64,000 nucleotides of DNA from Ornithinibacillus halotolerans (GTDB lineage: Bacteria > Bacillota > Bacilli > Bacillales > Amphibacillaceae), in NCBI RefSeq assembly GCF_014637405.1, contig NZ_BMEY01000002.1, positions 200,030 through 264,029 on the forward strand, read 5' to 3'. The position numbers and the translations under genes were made by a program. The notes under the pieces are model-generated. The model had not been told where the DNA came from. It saw only the letters and a program-made list of their open reading frames with translations, and did no database searches. Below, piece after piece: positions 36,498 through 44,193 of this stretch (the stretch's first letter is position 1; the number at the start of each line of letters is the position of its first letter).

Positions 36498-36635
36498 ATG
36501 GAAGAAAGTTGGATTTCACTCATCACAGAGCTTGGCTTCCCAATAGCGGTGACGTTTTACTTATTGCACCGGATCGAAGGAAAACTAAATGCGTTGATCG
36601 AGTCAATCCACGCATTGCCCGAGAGGATGAAGTAG
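36498..36635 (+). CDS. YvrJ-family 45-residue membrane-associated protein
   Basis: A very small gene with AGGAGGTGAGAGG directly upstream of the ATG at 36498 and stop TAG at 36633. The product has a short N-terminus, one hydrophobic segment (LGFPIAVTFYLLHRIEGKL, ~12-30) and a basic end. GFPIAVTFYLL followed by RIEGKL is the recognisable YvrJ pattern. It completes the DUF1659-DUF2922-YvrJ trio. YvrJ-type proteins resemble small phage-holin-like or regulator-associated peptides, but no function is established. The downstream degenerate REP starts 5 bases after the stop. Confidence 0.75.
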   Translation: MEESWISLITELGFPIAVTFYLLHRIEGKLNALIESIHALPERMK

Positions 36636-36639
36636 AAGG

Positions 36640-36688
36640 AGGGGGCAGTCCTGGATTTAACGCTTTGAGTGAGGTGGGGGACTGTACT
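36640..36688 (+). repeat. REP palindrome pair, degenerate copy 2
   Basis: GGGGGCAGTCC then TTTAACGCTTTGAGTGAGG and GGGGGACTGTAC followed by a long T tract. Arms no longer match perfectly, so this looks like an old copy; the T tract could make it a terminator for the YvrJ gene. Confidence 0.65.
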
Positions 36689-36734
36689 TTTTTTGTTTTT
36701 TATATTCTATGGTTCATTTTATGTGATGTATTAG

Positions 36735-37203
36735 GTTGAAATGATGAATGGGTGGCGCGTTAAACATCATTTTGGGTTGTAATCGTGGTTGAAATGAAGA
36801 ATGGGAGTGGGCCAAACATCATTTTGGGTAGTAATCGTGGTTGAAATGAAGAATGGGCAAGCGCCAAACATCATTTTGTGTTGTAATCGTGGTTGAAATA
36901 AAGAATGGGAGTGGGCCAAACATCATTTTGTGTTGTAATCGTGGTTGAAATGAAGAATGGGGAAGTGCCAAATATCATTTTGCTTGTTAATTCGGGTTGA
37001 AATGAAGAATGGGCAAGCGCTAAACCTCATTTTACCTGTTAATCCAGGCCAAAATGAAGAATGGCCAAGTGCCAAACCTCATTTTACCTGTTAATCCAGG
37101 CCGAAATGAAAAATGGCCAAGCGCCAAACCTCATTTTACCTGTTAACCCCAGTTAAAATGAAGAATGGCCCAGCCCCAAACCTCATCTTACCCTGTATCC
37201 TAT
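36735..37203 (+). repeat. Nine-unit tandem repeat, 52-bp period, each unit a hairpin
   Basis: GTTGAAATG or its variants start at 36735, 36788, 36840, 36892, 36944, 36996, 37048, 37100 and 37152, a period of 52 (first step 53). Each unit holds AAATGA ... TCATTT as outer arms and, best seen in units 7 and 8, TGGC-CAAGC-GCCA as inner arms. Units 1-4 form one sequence subtype (linker GTTGTAATCGTG) and units 6-8 another (linker CCTGTTAATCCAG). No open frame runs through it. This fills most of the 692-base gap between the YvrJ and the next gene; 37204-37327 shows only the ribosome binding site AGAAAGGAA. Confidence 0.9.
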
Positions 37204-37327
37204 TTAAAAAGAAGAATAAAAAAGGCCCCCATCTGTCCCCCTCTTATTAGACTTCAACCCTCCATATGAATTACACTATTACCAGCAGTTCATAATGATC
37301 ATAAAACCTTCAGAAAGGAATTAACCA

Positions 37328-37747
37328 ATGAAAGTAAACTTCACTAAAAAACAAATGCAGCAATTAATTAGAATTGCAGAGGCGGGTAATTGGCTGGCTA
37401 ACTCTCCCCGTGATGAGGCAATCGAATCTTATGACGAGATTTATCAGTATATCCTGGAGTCAGCATATAAAATGGGTCTCGAGGAAATTCAATATGATAA
37501 ATTGCTTGATTTGTATTTCCTCAAACCGGAAGTGGAAGATGAGATCCATCAACTTGCAGAGGAATATGATAGTTATACGTTTTGGGAGACACTACCAATC
37601 AAGTTGGCAGAGAGGGATTATGAAAGAGAGAAGCATTTGCGCAATGATGACCCAGAAAGCAGATTCCTTAGAATAACGGAAATTGAAGAAAGTTATATTG
37701 AAGAATTTATGGAAGATGGGTTTGAGAAATTGGTAATTAAGAAGTAG
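37328..37747 (+). CDS. Hypothetical 139-residue acidic protein
   Basis: ATG preceded by AGAAAGGAA. The product is soluble, acidic and mostly helical, beginning KVNFTKKQMQQLIRIAEAGNW and rich in Glu/Tyr, with no signal peptide or membrane segment and no catalytic motif I recognise. The pattern of an N-terminal helix with NW followed by RDE is found in unassigned small bacterial proteins, but I cannot name a family. It sits between the tandem repeat and a REP pair that starts 6 bases after the stop. Confidence 0.6.
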   Translation: MKVNFTKKQMQQLIRIAEAGNWLANSPRDEAIESYDEIYQYILESAYKMGLEEIQYDKLLDLYFLKPEVEDEIHQLAEEYDSYTFWETLPIKLAERDYEREKHLRNDDPESRFLRITEIEESYIEEFMEDGFEKLVIKK

Positions 37748-37752
37748 AGGGA

Positions 37753-37803
37753 GGGGGACAGTCCCCGCTTTAACGCTTTAGCGTGGCGGGGGACTGTCCC
37801 CCT
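37753..37803 (+). repeat. REP palindrome pair, copy 3 (full length)
   Basis: GGGGGACAGTCCCCGC, spacer TTTAACGCTTTAGCGT, then GCGGGGGACTGTCCCCC and five T. The two arms are each near-palindromic and also pair with each other into one long hairpin. The T tract makes it a likely terminator for the upstream gene. Confidence 0.85.
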
Positions 37804-37887
37804 TTTTCTCCTTGTAATCCACGAAAAAAACGATTACTGTTAACATATGGAGTTCATTCAAAAATCTAAATTCCAAAGAAGGTGGAG

Positions 37888-39156
37888 ATGATGGCTTTTT
37901 TTCGAAGTAAATTATTTCTTATGACAGGGTTGTTCTTGCTACTCATTGGGTGTGGGACAACGGAGGAAAATAACGAAGCGAACAATAATGAAAATTCTCA
38001 ACCAGAAGAATCGAATCAACAAATAGATGAACCAGAAAAAGAAATAAAGGAATTTATCCCGAAGGAAACAGACGTTGTTTTTAAAGATGAAGCATTGTAT
38101 AACGTGGAGATCTTGGAACAATTTGCTGAGAATTCCGGGGCAAATGGTGAAGATAATGAGAGCCAAATTCGGGTCGTAAAGTATGTGCCAGAAGGGGTAC
38201 TCATTTATGAATTGCAATCAAGATATGATGAAAATGCGAACCAAGCTTGGATTGACGTCACCCCTGATTTAACGTATTTTGACGAGTCCAAATTGACTGT
38301 TCAGGAAGTGTTTTACAATGCACCACAACAATGTAGCTCGGTAGCGAAAACGGTTGAGCGGGGTCATTATACATTCAATGAATGCCGTACCCACTGGGAA
38401 TTTCCACTGTTTCCGATTGTAGAGAAAACATTAGCCTACGAGGACATTATCAATCCGAATCCACAAGAGGAAACAGAAGTTATTGCCGGGCATTATTATA
38501 ACTTAACCGATTTCACCGAGGAGCTATTTTTATCGAAAAAAGATGCATTAGAATGGAAGCAATCTGCTGATGAAAATAATCAAGAGAAGCTGGATGATAT
38601 CTCCTTGAGAAACTTCGCTAAATTAACGAAGTATAATATTAATATCGAAGAAATTTCCAATCATGAAGTGCGTGTGATCGGGTGTGAAGACGGGTTATGT
38701 GAGATTTACACGGATCATCCACTTGTTTTCCGAGGATTTATCATTCCTGAGGAAAAAATTGATAAGGATACCGGAACGGCTGTAAGAGAAAATGAAGCGG
38801 AAGTGAACAAACGAGATGCGGAGGATTACCATAGTAAAATCCAGTCTGTCGTCGGGAACTTGTTAACTGATTCTGCGGAGTTAATCGCTATTTATGAAGG
38901 TAATTCTACGGAAGATGCTAAATTATATTACGATAAAGTAAATGGTGGAGTGAATCTCTTGCGCCGGATTATACCGGAAGATAAGGAACTAGAAGCGAGC
39001 TATTATGAGTTGTTAATGGCAGCGGAAATGTTATTTAATAGTGCTCATCAAGGGAAAATTTATTTTGAGGACGAAAACCCAGCATTAGACATGATTGTGG
39101 AGGATGAGATGAAGCCTTTGCGAGAGAAACTGGAGGCATTATTTGCTGAACAGTAG
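37888..39156 (+). CDS. Lipoprotein of unknown function
   Basis: 422 residues from the ATG at 37888 (37891 is equally possible), behind AAGGTGG. The N-terminus is a lipoprotein signal with lipobox LLIGC, the Cys being the lipid attachment site, followed by an Asn/Glu-rich linker. The mature part is acidic and mostly extracellular with no domain I recognise; residues CSSVAKTVERGHYTFNECR (~150) and a CEDGLCEIY motif (~275) show four cysteines that might form disulfides. It forms a single-gene unit ending in a hairpin that is shared with the convergent VanY-like gene. Confidence 0.7.
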   Translation: MMAFFRSKLFLMTGLFLLLIGCGTTEENNEANNNENSQPEESNQQIDEPEKEIKEFIPKETDVVFKDEALYNVEILEQFAENSGANGEDNESQIRVVKYVPEGVLIYELQSRYDENANQAWIDVTPDLTYFDESKLTVQEVFYNAPQQCSSVAKTVERGHYTFNECRTHWEFPLFPIVEKTLAYEDIINPNPQEETEVIAGHYYNLTDFTEELFLSKKDALEWKQSADENNQEKLDDISLRNFAKLTKYNINIEEISNHEVRVIGCEDGLCEIYTDHPLVFRGFIIPEEKIDKDTGTAVRENEAEVNKRDAEDYHSKIQSVVGNLLTDSAELIAIYEGNSTEDAKLYYDKVNGGVNLLRRIIPEDKELEASYYELLMAAEMLFNSAHQGKIYFEDENPALDMIVEDEMKPLREKLEALFAEQ

Positions 39157-39173
39157 ACTTGCGACAAAATAAA

Positions 39174-39220
39174 AGGGACCTTCCCACTCTAGCAATTTCA
39201 CATAGAGAAGGAAGGTCCCT
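39174..39220. terminator. Terminator between the lipoprotein and carboxypeptidase genes
   Basis: AGGGACCTTCC and GGAAGGTCCCT pair, with an inner CTCTA/TAGAG extension. The A-rich left flank gives a T tract on the minus strand, so it serves the carboxypeptidase gene best but could act in both directions. Confidence 0.8.
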
Positions 39221-39223
39221 CAA

Positions 39224-40294
39224 TTATTGTATCCCTAAATATTCTTCTAATGTCAAACCACTATTAAAAACTTTCGTAGCGATATCTACGCCAAGATAAC
39301 GCAAATGCCATGGTTCGTACATATAGCCGGTAATATGTTCTTTTCCTTTTGGATAGCGAACGATAAATCCGAATGTATGGGCGTTTTCCGCCATCCACCT
39401 CGTCCCATCTGATTCCTCGAAGCGGGTGTCATATTTCCCTGTTTCATGAATGTCAAACGCTAATCCAGTTTGATGTTCCGATGTCCCTGGTTTAGCACTA
39501 TAGCGGTCTGCTGCTGATTGACCATCTTTGCTTACCCAATAATCATAGGTCGATTGTTGCGTCGCATAAGAACGGTATGTGCTAAAAGCCACTAAACCAA
39601 TCCCATCTTTCTTGGCAGCTGCTGCCATTTTATTGAATGCGTTGCGCGCTTCCTTGCTCTCCCCTGGTGCATAATTAGCTGGGAGGGGATACTTTTTATT
39701 CGCAATTAAAATCCCTTGCACATAGGTCGCTTTAGTCGGTTGCTTTGCTTCTGAATTCGTTGATTTGGAAGACTTCTCTTTTGACGTATCAACTGTTCCT
39801 ACTTCTTCTAGATAACCACTATTTACATACCCAGTGTGTTTGCCATACTGCACTTTATACCAGTGCCCAGAAGTTGCAATATGGGTCACGTTTTTCCCTT
39901 TTGGAATGGCCACAATTTTTTTATTATCTGGAGAAGGACCTGTTCGTAAGTTCAATTCAGTTGTTGTTTGATAATCTTTATGTGTAACTGGTGTTTCGTT
40001 AATTTTTGGTTTCTCGCTTTCTTCTTTTTTCGGATTATTATCTTTTGGAGTTTTCTTTTCCTCGTCGTCTGCTTTGTCATCTTTTTCTTCAGTTGAAGTT
40101 TTTTTCTCTTTTTCAATAGGACTTTCTTCTTTTCCCTTTTCTGGTTGTTCTTCTTTTTCAAGTGGGGTGTCAATAACCCCAGAAGCCTCTAAATTGCTAG
40201 CGTCTTTAAGTGAAAAAATAGTAATTCCTGCCCCAACAAGTAATGCTACGAAGACAACTAGTAAATTGGATTTCTTTTTGAAAAATTGATTCAT
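39224..40294 (-). CDS. VanY-type D-alanyl-D-alanine carboxypeptidase with SH3 domain
   Basis: 356 residues from the second ATG (40294), with GGGGGAA at correct spacing; the first ATG at 40309 has no site. One membrane helix (LLVVFVALLVGAGITIF), a Lys/Glu-rich linker, an SH3b domain (LNLRTGPSPDNKK, ~115-165) and a C-terminal LAS metallopeptidase domain. Its zinc ligands are visible in SEHQTGLAFDIH (~275) and EPWHLRYLG (~325); STYRSYATQQ precedes. It trims the terminal D-alanine of stem peptides in the wall. Low-complexity Lys/Glu linker translated from an A-rich tract. Confidence 0.88.
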   Translation of the reverse strand: MNQFFKKKSNLLVVFVALLVGAGITIFSLKDASNLEASGVIDTPLEKEEQPEKGKEESPIEKEKKTSTEEKDDKADDEEKKTPKDNNPKKEESEKPKINETPVTHKDYQTTTELNLRTGPSPDNKKIVAIPKGKNVTHIATSGHWYKVQYGKHTGYVNSGYLEEVGTVDTSKEKSSKSTNSEAKQPTKATYVQGILIANKKYPLPANYAPGESKEARNAFNKMAAAAKKDGIGLVAFSTYRSYATQQSTYDYWVSKDGQSAADRYSAKPGTSEHQTGLAFDIHETGKYDTRFEESDGTRWMAENAHTFGFIVRYPKGKEHITGYMYEPWHLRYLGVDIATKVFNSGLTLEEYLGIQ

Positions 40295-40443
40295 GATGTT
40301 TTCCCCCATAGTTAGTCCACTCGTAAACTTGGACCTTTGTTTATTTGATCATTACACTTCATATGCCAATCTCATAATTTATAGGATAAGTATATATTGC
40401 AAAAAAGGAGCTGTCACTGGGAAATTTTAAATGGTGGGAAGAA

Positions 40444-40460
40444 GGGGGGACTGTCCCCCC
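40444..40460. repeat. Single REP core, copy 4
   Basis: GGGGGGACTGTCCCCCC, a lone half-element in the 264-base gap between the divergent carboxypeptidase and CPBP genes. Nothing else was recognised in that gap. Confidence 0.75.
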
Positions 40461-40558
40461 TAAGAGGTACTTATTTTAATAATTTAGAATTTGATAAGTG
40501 TTATAATATTTATGAAGTAAGAAAAAATCCCCATTAATTGGGAGAGAGCACCATACAT

Positions 40559-41350
40559 ATGTACATTAGTAAGAAATGGGGAATTTGTTTGTTGTTGACT
40601 ATGCTTGCGACTTTATTTTTTGTAGGGATTATTTCTATATCCTACCAACAAGTAGTTTTTTCCATATTTGTCTTTATAGGTTTATTGATATTTTTATTTG
40701 TTAATAAAGAGAAACGATTCGTTATATCACTACCTTTAGCGTTTCTAACCGGTTTTGTCCTATTTATGGTTGCTAATGATTTCGTTGAAACGATGAATGT
40801 TTCAAAGGAAATTGAAGTCATTCTTAATCGCCTTTTCCTTGTTTTTATCATTATAGGAATCGCACTTAACCATCACTTCTTTAATAAAAAAGTTTATTGG
40901 TACAACGAAAAACCGAATTGGAAAAATCCGATTGTCTTACCGTTTCATAAAATTAATACATTTTGGTTTTGGCTGATTGGAATCGTAGTTAATGTAATTA
41001 TCTATATGTCTTTTATTGTCCAAAAGGATGTGGAGTATCTTCAGCAACTATTATTGTTCTGTATCGCTTTTTCACTTATTAATGCGGTATTCGAGGAAGT
41101 GATTTGGCGAGGGATTTTACTTTCGGCTCTTAAAGAACACACATCTACTGGCTATGCAGTAATCACAACAAGTGTTGGTTTTGGACTTCTCCATCTCGTA
41201 ATTGGTTTTTCCATTTCGCTTAGTTTGTTAATTTCAGTTGCAGGAGTAATTTACGCATTAATTACACTGAAAACAAATAGTATCTATCCGAGTATTATTT
41301 TTCATATCGTCATTAATATTGGAATGGTATATAGTGGATTTATTATTTAG
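40559..41350 (+). CDS. CPBP-family intramembrane metalloprotease (CAAX/Abi type)
   Basis: 263 residues from the ATG at 40559, 10 bases behind GGAGAGAG; the TTG at 40538 would precede that site. About seven membrane helices. The three family motifs are present in order: FEEVIWRGILL (EExxxR, ~177), GFGLLHLV (FxxxH, ~203) and IIFHIVINIG (HxxxN, ~247). CPBP proteases act within the membrane in prenyl-protein processing, bacteriocin immunity or regulation; the substrate here is unknown. The stop codon overlaps the first base of a REP core. Confidence 0.82.
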   Translation: MYISKKWGICLLLTMLATLFFVGIISISYQQVVFSIFVFIGLLIFLFVNKEKRFVISLPLAFLTGFVLFMVANDFVETMNVSKEIEVILNRLFLVFIIIGIALNHHFFNKKVYWYNEKPNWKNPIVLPFHKINTFWFWLIGIVVNVIIYMSFIVQKDVEYLQQLLLFCIAFSLINAVFEEVIWRGILLSALKEHTSTGYAVITTSVGFGLLHLVIGFSISLSLLISVAGVIYALITLKTNSIYPSIIFHIVINIGMVYSGFII

Positions 41351-41363
41351 GGGGGACAGTCCC
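41350..41363. repeat. Single REP core, copy 5
   Basis: GGGGGGACAGTCCC starting at the last base of the CPBP stop codon. Lone half-element between two genes. Confidence 0.65.
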
Positions 41364-41389
41364 TTAAAACCACTGAAAGGAGAGATAAG

Positions 41390-41557
41390 ATGGACCGTTG
41401 GTATTCTTCTTTTATCGTAGGAGCTATTGTATTTATATTTATAACGTTTACAACACAAGATTTGCGTCAAGCCACCTTAATGGGGATTGGTATTTTCATA
41501 GCCTTTTTCCTTATATATCTGTTTTTAAAAAAGACAAAAGAGAAAAAGAGAAATTAA
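41390..41557 (+). CDS. 55-residue two-helix membrane protein
   Basis: ATG at 41390 with GAAAGGAGAG 8 bases upstream; stop TAA at 41555-41557. The product has two hydrophobic helices (FIVGAIVFIFITF ~8-20 and MGIGIFIAFFLIYLFL ~31-46), a polar turn and a basic tail (KKTKEKKRN). No family is recognised. Its place 39 bases after the CPBP protease gene, with a clear ribosome binding site, suggests a two-gene operon; an immunity or regulatory partner would be guesswork. A full REP follows 36 bases later. Confidence 0.65.
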   Translation: MDRWYSSFIVGAIVFIFITFTTQDLRQATLMGIGIFIAFFLIYLFLKKTKEKKRN

Positions 41558-41592
41558 TAGTCTTATCATTATTGAAAATTAGCTCTTATCAA

Positions 41593-41641
41593 GGGGACAG
41601 TCCCCACTTTAACGCTTTAGCGTAGTGGGGGACTGTCCCCC
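41593..41641 (+). repeat. REP palindrome pair, copy 6 (full length)
   Basis: GGGGACAGTCCCC, spacer ACTTTAACGCTTTAGCGTAG, then GGGGGACTGTCCCC and a CTTTT run. Lies between convergent genes and can act as a terminator. Confidence 0.85.
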
Positions 41642-41652
41642 TTTTAAAAAAA

Positions 41653-42630
41653 TCACTCATACAAATGACAAGCAACATAATGCCCATTACCTTGATCCAC
41701 TAATTCTGGACGTTCTACCATACAACGCTCGTGTGCTAGTGGGCACCGGGTGTGGAATGGACAGCCTGTTGGTGGATTTGCTGGGTTTGGTGGCTCGCCT
41801 TTTAATACAATCCGTTCACGCTTTGCATCGACGTTTGTACTTGGAACTGCGGACAACAGTGCTCGTGTATACGGATGAAGCGGCTCTTCGTAAATCGCTT
41901 TTTTCGGCCCAATCTCAACTAGTCTTCCGAGATACATAACTCCAACTCGGTCACTAATATGCTTCACAACACTTAAGTCGTGTGCGATAAACAAGTAAGT
42001 GAGCCCAAATTCATCCTGTAAATCCTTCATCAAATTGAGCACCTGTGCCTGTACAGAAACGTCCAGGGCAGAAACTGGCTCATCGCCAATAATGAACTTC
42101 GGATTCATAGCGAGTGCTCGGGCGATACCGATACGTTGTCGTTGACCACCGGAAAATTCATGTGGGAATTTGTCCAATGCATCAGCACCAAGTCCAACTT
42201 TTTTGAGTAAGGAAACTACTTTTTCACGCCGCTCTGCTTTTGAAAAATTCCCCTGTGCGACTAATGGTTCTTCAATAATTTTACTAACCTTGAACCGTGG
42301 GTTGAGGGAGGAAAACGGATCTTGGAACACCATTTGCATGTTCTTGCGGGCAGCACGTAATTCACTCTTCGTCATCCCAACTAAATCTTCCCCGTCAAAA
42401 AGGATATTTCCTTCTGTAGGCTCTATTAAACGAAGTAATGTCCGCGCCATCGTGGATTTCCCTGAACCAGATTCTCCGACAATCCCAAGGGTTTCTCCTT
42501 TGTACACAGAAAAAGAAACATCGTCTACTGCCTTTACATAGCCGGTAGGCCTTTTCAACACACCGCCCCGAACCGGGAAATATTTCTTCAATCTACAAAC
42601 TTCAACTAATGTTTCCCGTTCCTCAGGCAT
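41653..42630 (-). CDS. Oligopeptide ABC transporter ATPase (OppF/AppF type)
   Basis: 325 residues from ATG at 42630, 8 bases after GGAGG and overlapping the OppD-like stop by 8 bases. Walker [10 protein letters not shown] (~52), LSGGQRQR-type signature reading [17 protein letters not shown] (~158), Walker [13 protein letters not shown] (~180), H-loop IAHDLSVV, and the oligopeptide C-terminal domain with a [10 protein letters not shown] cysteine motif (~297), which in relatives binds an iron-sulfur cluster. Energises uptake of oligopeptides together with the OppD-like protein. Confidence 0.92.
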   Translation of the reverse strand: MPEERETLVEVCRLKKYFPVRGGVLKRPTGYVKAVDDVSFSVYKGETLGIVGESGSGKSTMARTLLRLIEPTEGNILFDGEDLVGMTKSELRAARKNMQMVFQDPFSSLNPRFKVSKIIEEPLVAQGNFSKAERREKVVSLLKKVGLGADALDKFPHEFSGGQRQRIGIARALAMNPKFIIGDEPVSALDVSVQAQVLNLMKDLQDEFGLTYLFIAHDLSVVKHISDRVGVMYLGRLVEIGPKKAIYEEPLHPYTRALLSAVPSTNVDAKRERIVLKGEPPNPANPPTGCPFHTRCPLAHERCMVERPELVDQGNGHYVACHLYE

Positions 42631-43645
42631 CGTCATGACCTCCTTCATATAAATGGCAGCGGACGTAATGCCCGTCCTCTAGTTCTAACAGTTCTGGATT
42701 TTCTCGCTTACAAATATCCATCGCAAATGGGCAGCGATCACGAAAACGACATCCATCCGGAAACGCATGGGCAGGGGGGACTGTCCCCGCTATGGCGTCG
42801 AGCCGATCGACATCTTTGTCGATATCGGGAATGCTCGCTAAAAGCCCTTTCGTATATGGATGTTTCGTTTCTTTAAAAATCTTCCGCATCGGTGCTTCTT
42901 CGACGATTTGCCCGCCGTACATAACAAGCACCCGGTCCGCGACCTCAGCTACGACGCCCATATCATGGGTAATGAGCAAAACGGAGGATCCGAATTTTTC
43001 TTTCATATCTTTCATCACATCAAGAATTTGCGCTTGGATCGTTACGTCGAGAGCTGTCGTCGGTTCATCGGCAATGAGTAACTTAGGCTCACAAGCCATG
43101 GCAATCGCAATCATGACACGTTGGCGCATCCCGCCAGATAGTTGATGGGGGTATTCTTTCATCATTTCTTCCGCACGGGAAAAGCCGACCATTTTCAGTA
43201 AATTAACGCCAATGTTATGCGCTTCTTTTTTGCTTGTTTTTTTATGTTTTCGAATGGATTCGATTAATTGACTTCCTATTGTAAAGACGGGGTCTAAGGA
43301 TGTCATCGGTTCTTGAAAGATCATCCCGATATCCTTGCCGCGTACGTTGTTCATTTCTTTTGTCGTTAACGTTAATAGTTCTTTGCCCTCAAGTTTAATC
43401 GATCCTTCGATAATTTCCCCAGGTGGTGAGGGGATGAGTTGCATGATCGATAAGGAGGTGACACTTTTTCCACTTCCAGATTCGCCAACGAGTGCGACGG
43501 TTTCTCCTTTATGGATGGTGAAAGAGACGTCATCGACTGCTTTGGCGACTTTGTTTTTAGATGGAAAAAAATATGTTTTTAGTCCTTTAACTTCTAGTAG
43601 TTTTTCAGTATTATCGTTAGTGGAAGGTTGTGTTAGGTTGCTCAT
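42623..43645 (-). CDS. Oligopeptide ABC transporter ATPase (OppD/AppD type)
   Basis: 340 residues from the ATG at 43645, which follows AAGGAGGTTCACC; the start at 43705 is not needed. Walker [10 protein letters not shown] (~49), signature [12 protein letters not shown] (~165), Walker [13 protein letters not shown] (~188) and C-terminal [12 protein letters not shown] cysteine motif (~308). The C-terminal linker reads [12 protein letters not shown], and its codons contain a perfect REP core (42774-42788). Pairs with the OppF-like protein. The ATPase genes face away from their permease genes at 44194-47524. Confidence 0.92.
   Translation of the reverse strand: MSNLTQPSTNDNTEKLLEVKGLKTYFFPSKNKVAKAVDDVSFTIHKGETVALVGESGSGKSVTSLSIMQLIPSPPGEIIEGSIKLEGKELLTLTTKEMNNVRGKDIGMIFQEPMTSLDPVFTIGSQLIESIRKHKKTSKKEAHNIGVNLLKMVGFSRAEEMMKEYPHQLSGGMRQRVMIAIAMACEPKLLIADEPTTALDVTIQAQILDVMKDMKEKFGSSVLLITHDMGVVAEVADRVLVMYGGQIVEEAPMRKIFKETKHPYTKGLLASIPDIDKDVDRLDAIAGTVPPAHAFPDGCRFRDRCPFAMDICKRENPELLELEDGHYVRCHLYEGGHDDA
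42774..42790. repeat. REP core inside the OppD-like coding sequence, copy 7
   Basis: GGGGGGACTGTCCCCGC lies within codons for A-G-T-V-P-P. It matches the arm of intergenic copies plus the first bases of their spacer (GCT). Reading frame is intact. Confidence 0.7.
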
Positions 43646-43802
43646 GGTGAACCTCCTTGTTTTGCCTGCTAGTAATCTAGTATTTTTAGGCATTGATAAT
43701 AACATTATAACGAATTTAGGGTATAATGAGGAATAGCTTTGTTTGTTTTTGTTGGAAACGGTGTCAAAATGTTAAGCAAGTTGTTTTTTCTTGCCGGGTC
43801 CG

Positions 43803-43980
43803 CGGCCAGAATACATTCCGCTTTCCATGGGCGGCCGGTGAGCCAGGCTACTACTTGGACTTGCTTCTTTGCTGCCTTGCACCGAGGAATATACTCCGTA
43901 GCGATACTAGAAGACGCAGGTGCATCATGGGGTCTCACCTGTGCCTATCCTCCCATTGGAGTCTCCATGTATTCTGGCCG
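43803..43980 (-). repeat. Interspersed repeat, copy C, between the split transporter genes
   Basis: Core bounded by CGGCCAGAATACAT (43803-43816) and ATGTATTCTGGCCG (43967-43980), perfect inverted repeats. Interior GGTGAGCCAGGCTAC and GGGGTCTCACCTGTGCC match copies A and D. No outer GAGGTTGGGACA ends were found. The whole gap 43646-44193 is 548 bases; 43981-44193 is AT-rich with the ribosome binding site of the next gene and no clear promoter, and 43646-43802 shows nothing else. Confidence 0.75.
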
Positions 43981-44193
43981 CTCAGTGGAATAAACATATT
44001 TCTGCATCATATTAGGGGAGGACATTGCTAAAATTTTTATTAGATTATTACTAAATTCTTAGTTAGTCACCACACATGACTTTACATTTGTAAATTTTTA
44101 AATATTTATGCTAACGTTTCATTAGGTGAAATATACTTGTAGTGGTAGTAGGGGTTACATATTGATTAGAAACTTTTGTGAAGGAGTTTTGAT

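Noticed and set aside
36509-36739. 76-codon open frame overlapping the YvrJ gene
   Set aside because: Out of frame with the recognisable 45-codon gene that has the AGGAGG site; runs into the REP.
36735-37203. Possible CRISPR array
   Set aside because: The 52-bp period has no variable unique spacers; the whole unit is repeated and there are no cas genes.
37753-37803. Reading all GGGGACAGTCCCC elements as ordinary terminators only
   Set aside because: They recur with the same sequence at a dozen sites including within a coding sequence and around a RAYT gene, and several lack a T tract, so terminator activity is secondary.
41625-41939. 104-codon frame opposite the OppF-like gene, and similar antisense frames at 15025-15465, 29039-29347, 42170-42541 and 43335-43736
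   Set aside because: They are mirror frames of clearly coding sequence with no ribosome binding sites or recognisable domains.
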